A stretch of DNA of 64,000 nt. Source: Nautilus pompilius. Taxonomy: Eukaryota > Mollusca > Cephalopoda > Nautilida > Nautilidae. Positions 59,299-64,000 of this stretch are shown here, piece by piece (position 1 is the stretch's first letter; each line of letters starts with the position of its first letter). The position numbers and the translations under genes were made by a program. The stretch is taken from assembly GCA_018389105.1 (NCBI GenBank), contig JACATO010002127.1, positions 2,356,001 through 2,420,000 of the forward strand, given 5' to 3'. Under the pieces are notes generated by a model. That model ran no database searches, was not told the DNA's origin, and saw only the letters and a list, made by a program, of their open reading frames with translations.

Positions 59299-62200
59299 AT
59301 GAGCTATTATTAATTAAATTATTGAAAAATAATTTAAAATCAAAGCTAATTTATCGAAATAAGATGTGTATAAAATGGTTGCATGTTTAAGGAAATAAAT
59401 TCATGATGTTTTAGCCACCAAAGCTGCAGACTCAGTAGACTTTCCAGCAGTGTTACACTATATACTTTTAGCAATTTTGTACTAATGTACTACAGCAGAA
59501 TTTTTATAAAAAAAGAAAAGGCTATGCTATAGTTTTCTGTTTTAAAACTAGTAGTAGTACTACTGCTGTTCTGGCAAGTGGGTTATGCAATATAGCAATC
59601 AATAAACTATGCTTTCGCATTCTCTTCCAGAACATACATGTGCTGAAATAAAGCAGGCTTTAAGTTTAATACTAGTTGAGCTGCAGTGGCCTTATAGAAC
59701 AGAAAAACTTTTGCTGAAATATATTTTAAAAATCCAGAAAAACCTGATTGAAAGTGGAAAGGGAAATTTTTTTAATGTATATTCAGATTTTTAATTGTTC
59801 AGCAATTTTGTTCATTTTAACACTGAATTTGTTTCATGGCAAAAGTTAATAAATGTTCATGCAGGAATATTGGACGAATCCCTAGTATTTATAATTATAG
59901 CAAACAATTTTTATGGACTAAATCAGTTCATTATTTTTCAATTAGCAATGACAGCTTATTTCAAAGAGAAAAAGGAAACATTTTTTTAAATAGTTTTTTT
60001 ACTGTTTAAACTGAAACTGCCTGTTCTTTCATTTCTCTGTGTTCTGCTCTTGGAAATGGGAGCAATTCCATTTTCTGTTTTTCTTTTAATTTTTTATAGT
60101 CCTGACTACTATTCTTACTAAGTCTTAGTCATTCTTATTGACTTTGTCTGAGGTAATTAACTTCCTGCTGCCAGCATGTCTGGTCCATCTCATAACACCA
60201 CTGACCATTCAACCAAGACATAATAGCCAGTCTCAAGTTATTTATGTCATACTAGATTTTCCTCTTGAAATTTTTTTAACTCTAGAACTTGAGAGAAAAT
60301 ATCCAGTGTAACTTTCATGTATTTCTTAATACTGCAACATGATATATATTATACACTGAATAAAAAACTGATATATTTGCTCCATTTTGTACATCATCTC
60401 AATCTGTATCCTTAATGTTGTTACTCTCCCTCCATGGTTCTGTTCTTTTGGATCATTGATATGCTAATAAAATTTGTTTAAAACTTTAAAAAAACACGGT
60501 TACTAATAGATTACATTTTAGATCCTTTCTATGCTTAAAAAAGAATGTTTAATTATTAATATAACTTGAGAAAAATGATTTTGATAATTTTCCTCATAAA
60601 ATGAATTCTTTTATCTTAGTTAATGATCTTTTTTGTTTTTTAATTATTTGTGAAAAAAAGAATATTAACAACAAAAATTATTTCCTTTTTAAAGTAATGC
60701 CTCTAAATTTATATTAGTATTTCAAACTGTCATAGATCACTTCAAAAACATTTGCCAACAATCAAAAGCTTTCTCAGTGTTCACATTCAAATAATTAGAA
60801 ATGAAAGAAAATTCTATAGAATAAAATTTACATAAACAGGAACCTTGTTATTTTCCAAGAAGATTTATACCAAAAGCTCTTTTTTTATTATTCCCTGTGC
60901 TTTGGAGATGATGATATTGTTTGTCTTCATGTCAATTATTCATGTAGTTAAGAAATTTCAAAACTGAAATAAAATCTCATAATATGTTGAAGAAAGGAAA
61001 CAATCATCAAAAAAATTACATAAATAGGAGTCTTTGGTATTTGTTCCCCAGATTGATGCATGTGAATTTCATTATTCACTGAGCTTTTAATGGGGATGAT
61101 ACAAAAAATACACTATTATGGTCTTTTATTTTGGTGTTTGGGAAATCTTAAAGAAAGAATCTTATCATTTTATTTTAATACTTCAAGTTACTTAAAAAAA
61201 AAACAAGAGTAATGGCAGACTAATCCAATTTATATAGAATTTAACATTCAAGCTTTCACTTTTTTCTTTTTTAAGAAAATTTATAGCCATACTCAACCCT
61301 TCATTTCTCTAATTAATTTAGATAAAGTCCACATGTTGCCATGGTATTGTGCATGTTATGGCTACCAGTTTTTTTTTTTAAAAATTTAAAATGTTAAAGA
61401 ATTAATGATGATGCATTGTTGAGTGAGAAAAGGGTTGTGATACAATATATTTGTTTAAATTTCTAGCAGGACATTAGCTATAAAGGTAACATAAAGAAAA
61501 TGCTTTCCATTCTTGAATGCTCTTTAGCACTGAAAATGGCCCAAAAAGCACCATTACTTTTGATTCATCTAATTGGTTCTATCTGATGATGAAATTGGTT
61601 TTTATGAATACTTATCATATTATTAGCTGCAAAGTATTTTGAAGGTAATAAACAATAGAAAATGCAATTTAGCTGAATACATTTTTATTAATGTATTTAA
61701 TGCCACTTAAATAAGGCTAAGTGGTGATGGTTTTTGTCGATTCCACTAAGAAATTCAATACCAAACAATAAATTGACAATAATATGCACTGCATCCTGTA
61801 CATCATTTCACATTACAAAGCACAATAACATTATAATTAGTGACTTGTCTATCATTGTAATGGTTCCAATGCAATCTAAGTGATTTCTTTAATAAACATC
61901 TCTTGCCATCCTCTGGTTATATTCAATTATTGATTAGTTGTTGGTAAAGTTGTTTTCACAGGTAAATCTGTACTTTTTAAGTTAAGTACTACAATATATT
62001 CTTCCCAAGATTTAAGCTAAGTTTTTTAGTTAGTTAAATATAGTTGAAACATGTCATATGGAGTAATTGCCAAAATAAAATGGTTTACTGTGAGAGAAAA
62101 AGGGGGTATAATTTGTAAAGAATTCTGGAGTCAGGGCAGCTGCTAAGAAAGAGTAAAGAAAATAGAATTAAGTAATTACTCATATAAAATTTTAATTAAA

Positions 62201-64000
62201 ATTTACAAAAATGATTCAAATTAATAATGATAAAATATGTTTAATGTTCCAGCTGACTTTAAAACTTAAAATAGTGGGGTTTTTTTGTTTTGTTATTTTG
62301 TATTTGTTGATTACTTTTTTAAAATAGTTATATAGAAGTTTTATAGTCGTGCAATTGTTCTTTTTGCGGTTGTGTGCACCTGAGGGAGTGCACTAATTCT
62401 AAACCCGCCAATATTGGTGCATCAATTTTATTTTAAAACTACTATTAATTATGGTTTTTGTTAAATTATTTTCACAAAAATAAAATGTTTAATATTTTGT
62501 TGTGGAGCCATTTCTCTCTCCTGCAAGCTCACCAGGTACCATGACTTGTTAAACTTCAGGTGTCTGCTTTGATCAGTAGTCAACTTTTGAAGGCTCATCT
62601 AATGTTCCTTTCTTTCCTTTTCATGCGGGATCGGATTTTTTATCACAGGTGGTTAGTCTGTAAGTTTTGATAGCTGCTGATGCAAGGGAGGGGAGGGGAT
62701 GTGGCACTAGTGAAATAATCCTGTTGTTGTACATAGCCTTAGGACATCCCAGCTATGGTTCTACACTGCTGTAGTTTCAAGAATCTTTTAGATGCTCATT
62801 TCAAGACAAAGACATTTTTATAAATTTCTATTTTTATTTAAATAGTTTTTATCTCAGTATTCCTCCTATCTGTTTTTATTCTCTTATTTTATTTTGGATC
62901 CCTATGCTACTAGAAGAGTACCAGTCAATTAGTAATATTTTAATGATTATAAATTAAAAGGTGGCTTTTTTTCTTTTTAAAGGAATAAGTCCATTCACTT
63001 TTGACACTACTGTTTGTATTTATTTGATGCTAAAATATATAACAAATAATTCAGTATTCTCATTTTGATAGATTAAACCATAAACCCTCCAATTATCCTT
63101 TCACATATTTTATTTAAAAAATTTTTAGTTTTTACTAAGATACAAATAAAACTATGAGATTAAAATTTATATTATGATAATCAGAAAATGACATTCCTAC
63201 AGACTTTGCACAAATGCTTATAGTACATGTCTGAAACCTTTTTATAGTTACAAAAAGTGCAGTGGATTATCAGACTGTTTTCATTTCTCAGTTTGTTTTA
63301 TTATACAGAAAAATGGCTTTTGAAAGTCTGGACTATTTATCTGCCTTGGATATCCAATGTCGCAGAATAACTTCCTATAATTGCTGGATAACCAAAGTAG
63401 ATAATTATTAATCTTCTGCTGTCCTTTTGTGCTGGATTGACATGGTGCTATCAAAAAAGAAGGGGCTATTCACTCAGTCACCATGACATTTGCAGTTCTA
63501 TTTTGACTGTCTGCATGGTTAATGTCTAGATGGCATCCGTTGGTTACAGTAACAATTTCAACTAAAATAATAAACAAATTAGATTTTCTTTTTATTTAGA
63601 ATACAATTTTTTTTTTAAATGATTATATGTTATGTGTTTAAAATTATTATGTTTATGAGTCTTTGTCTCAGCAAGTTAAAATATTTAAATCTACTCAAGT
63701 TGTGGTCTTAATTAATGCAGATAAGCAGAGGTCATCATCTTGTGTTTCTGAGCTTGTCTGAAGTAAGAGTAGAAATATGCATCAAAATCCATATAAACGC
63801 CATAAATTATTTTGTACATTCATGGCAGAAACTTTTATCGTGTTTTTGACAAAGCCCATTTTTAAAATACAAGAAGTTTAAATTTAGTAAAATTCACTTT
63901 GATTTAATGAAGTAGGTAAACTATTGCAATGGATGTTTTTAATTAAGGTGTAAATTAATAAAAATAAATAACAGACATTATCGTGGTGGCTTTACCTCTG
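59299..64000. other. Long repeat-poor AT-rich block
   Basis: No transposon ends, SINE boxes or coding exons recognised over 4.7 kb. It contains many TAAT/ATTA words and several unbroken mixed-composition stretches (for example 61490-61680) of the sort seen in conserved non-coding DNA. It could be intronic or regulatory. The open frames at 59609-59794 and 59795-59989 have no domain. Confidence 0.45.

Noticed and set aside
4738-62140. Shared TCAGGGCAGCTGCT at 4738 and 62133
   Set aside because: A 14-base match with unrelated flanks; could easily be chance.
1-64000. CRISPR arrays, operons, bacterial genes, rRNA or functional tRNA genes
   Set aside because: None seen. The only tRNA-like sequences are SINE heads without a complete cloverleaf, and the direct repeats are microsatellites or dispersed elements.

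Overview
The window looks like AT-rich, gene-poor DNA from a large animal genome: intron or intergenic sequence packed with old, broken transposable elements. No open reading frame is long enough to be an intact gene. The supporting signs are many mariner/Tc1, Tigger/pogo and hAT relics, tRNA-derived SINEs and palindromic MITEs, with no bacterial-style gene packing, ribosome binding sites or operons. An invertebrate is most likely. A mollusc, and within that a cephalopod, is my best guess from the mariner/SINE mix, but this is inference and a large vertebrate genome is not excluded.

Layout. 1-8.8 kb: a (TG)n tract, a decayed Tc1-like element (2233-3425) and the first of five ~90-bp palindromic MITEs. 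8.8-14.2 kb: a Tigger-like non-autonomous element with TA duplications (8841-9366), a Tc1-like element (10113-11054), and a mariner (12093-14133) split by a hAT C-terminal fragment. 16-22 kb: an internally deleted mariner (16590-17111), more small MITEs and a foldback MITE. 23.2-25.3 kb: an element with Tigger-like ends that holds a broken gene of a recurrent but uncharacterised protein family and a ~400-bp hairpin. 25-34 kb: mostly anonymous AT-rich DNA, with two short stretches on the minus strand that look like host exons. 34.4-40 kb: a frameshifted mariner, a hAT-type MITE with an 8-bp target duplication, and a SINE beside a third exon-like stretch. 40-44 kb: repeat-poor DNA. 44-48.6 kb: the best preserved mariner (43971-45236), a short Tigger-like element and an LTR retrotransposon fossil of the Gypsy type. 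51.6-53.8 kb: a Jerky-type Tigger fossil. 55.5-59.2 kb: two tRNA-SINEs, a second hAT transposase fossil and a possible piggyBac-like remnant. 59.3-64 kb: repeat-poor AT-rich DNA.

Nothing here works as a pathway. The window is best read as a record of successive transposon waves in the non-coding part of one or more host genes. If the three minus-strand exon-like stretches (39.4-39.6, 34.0 and 30.6 kb) belong together, a host gene runs right to left across 30-40 kb. I could not identify its product. All family names come from reading motifs by eye; no search was run.
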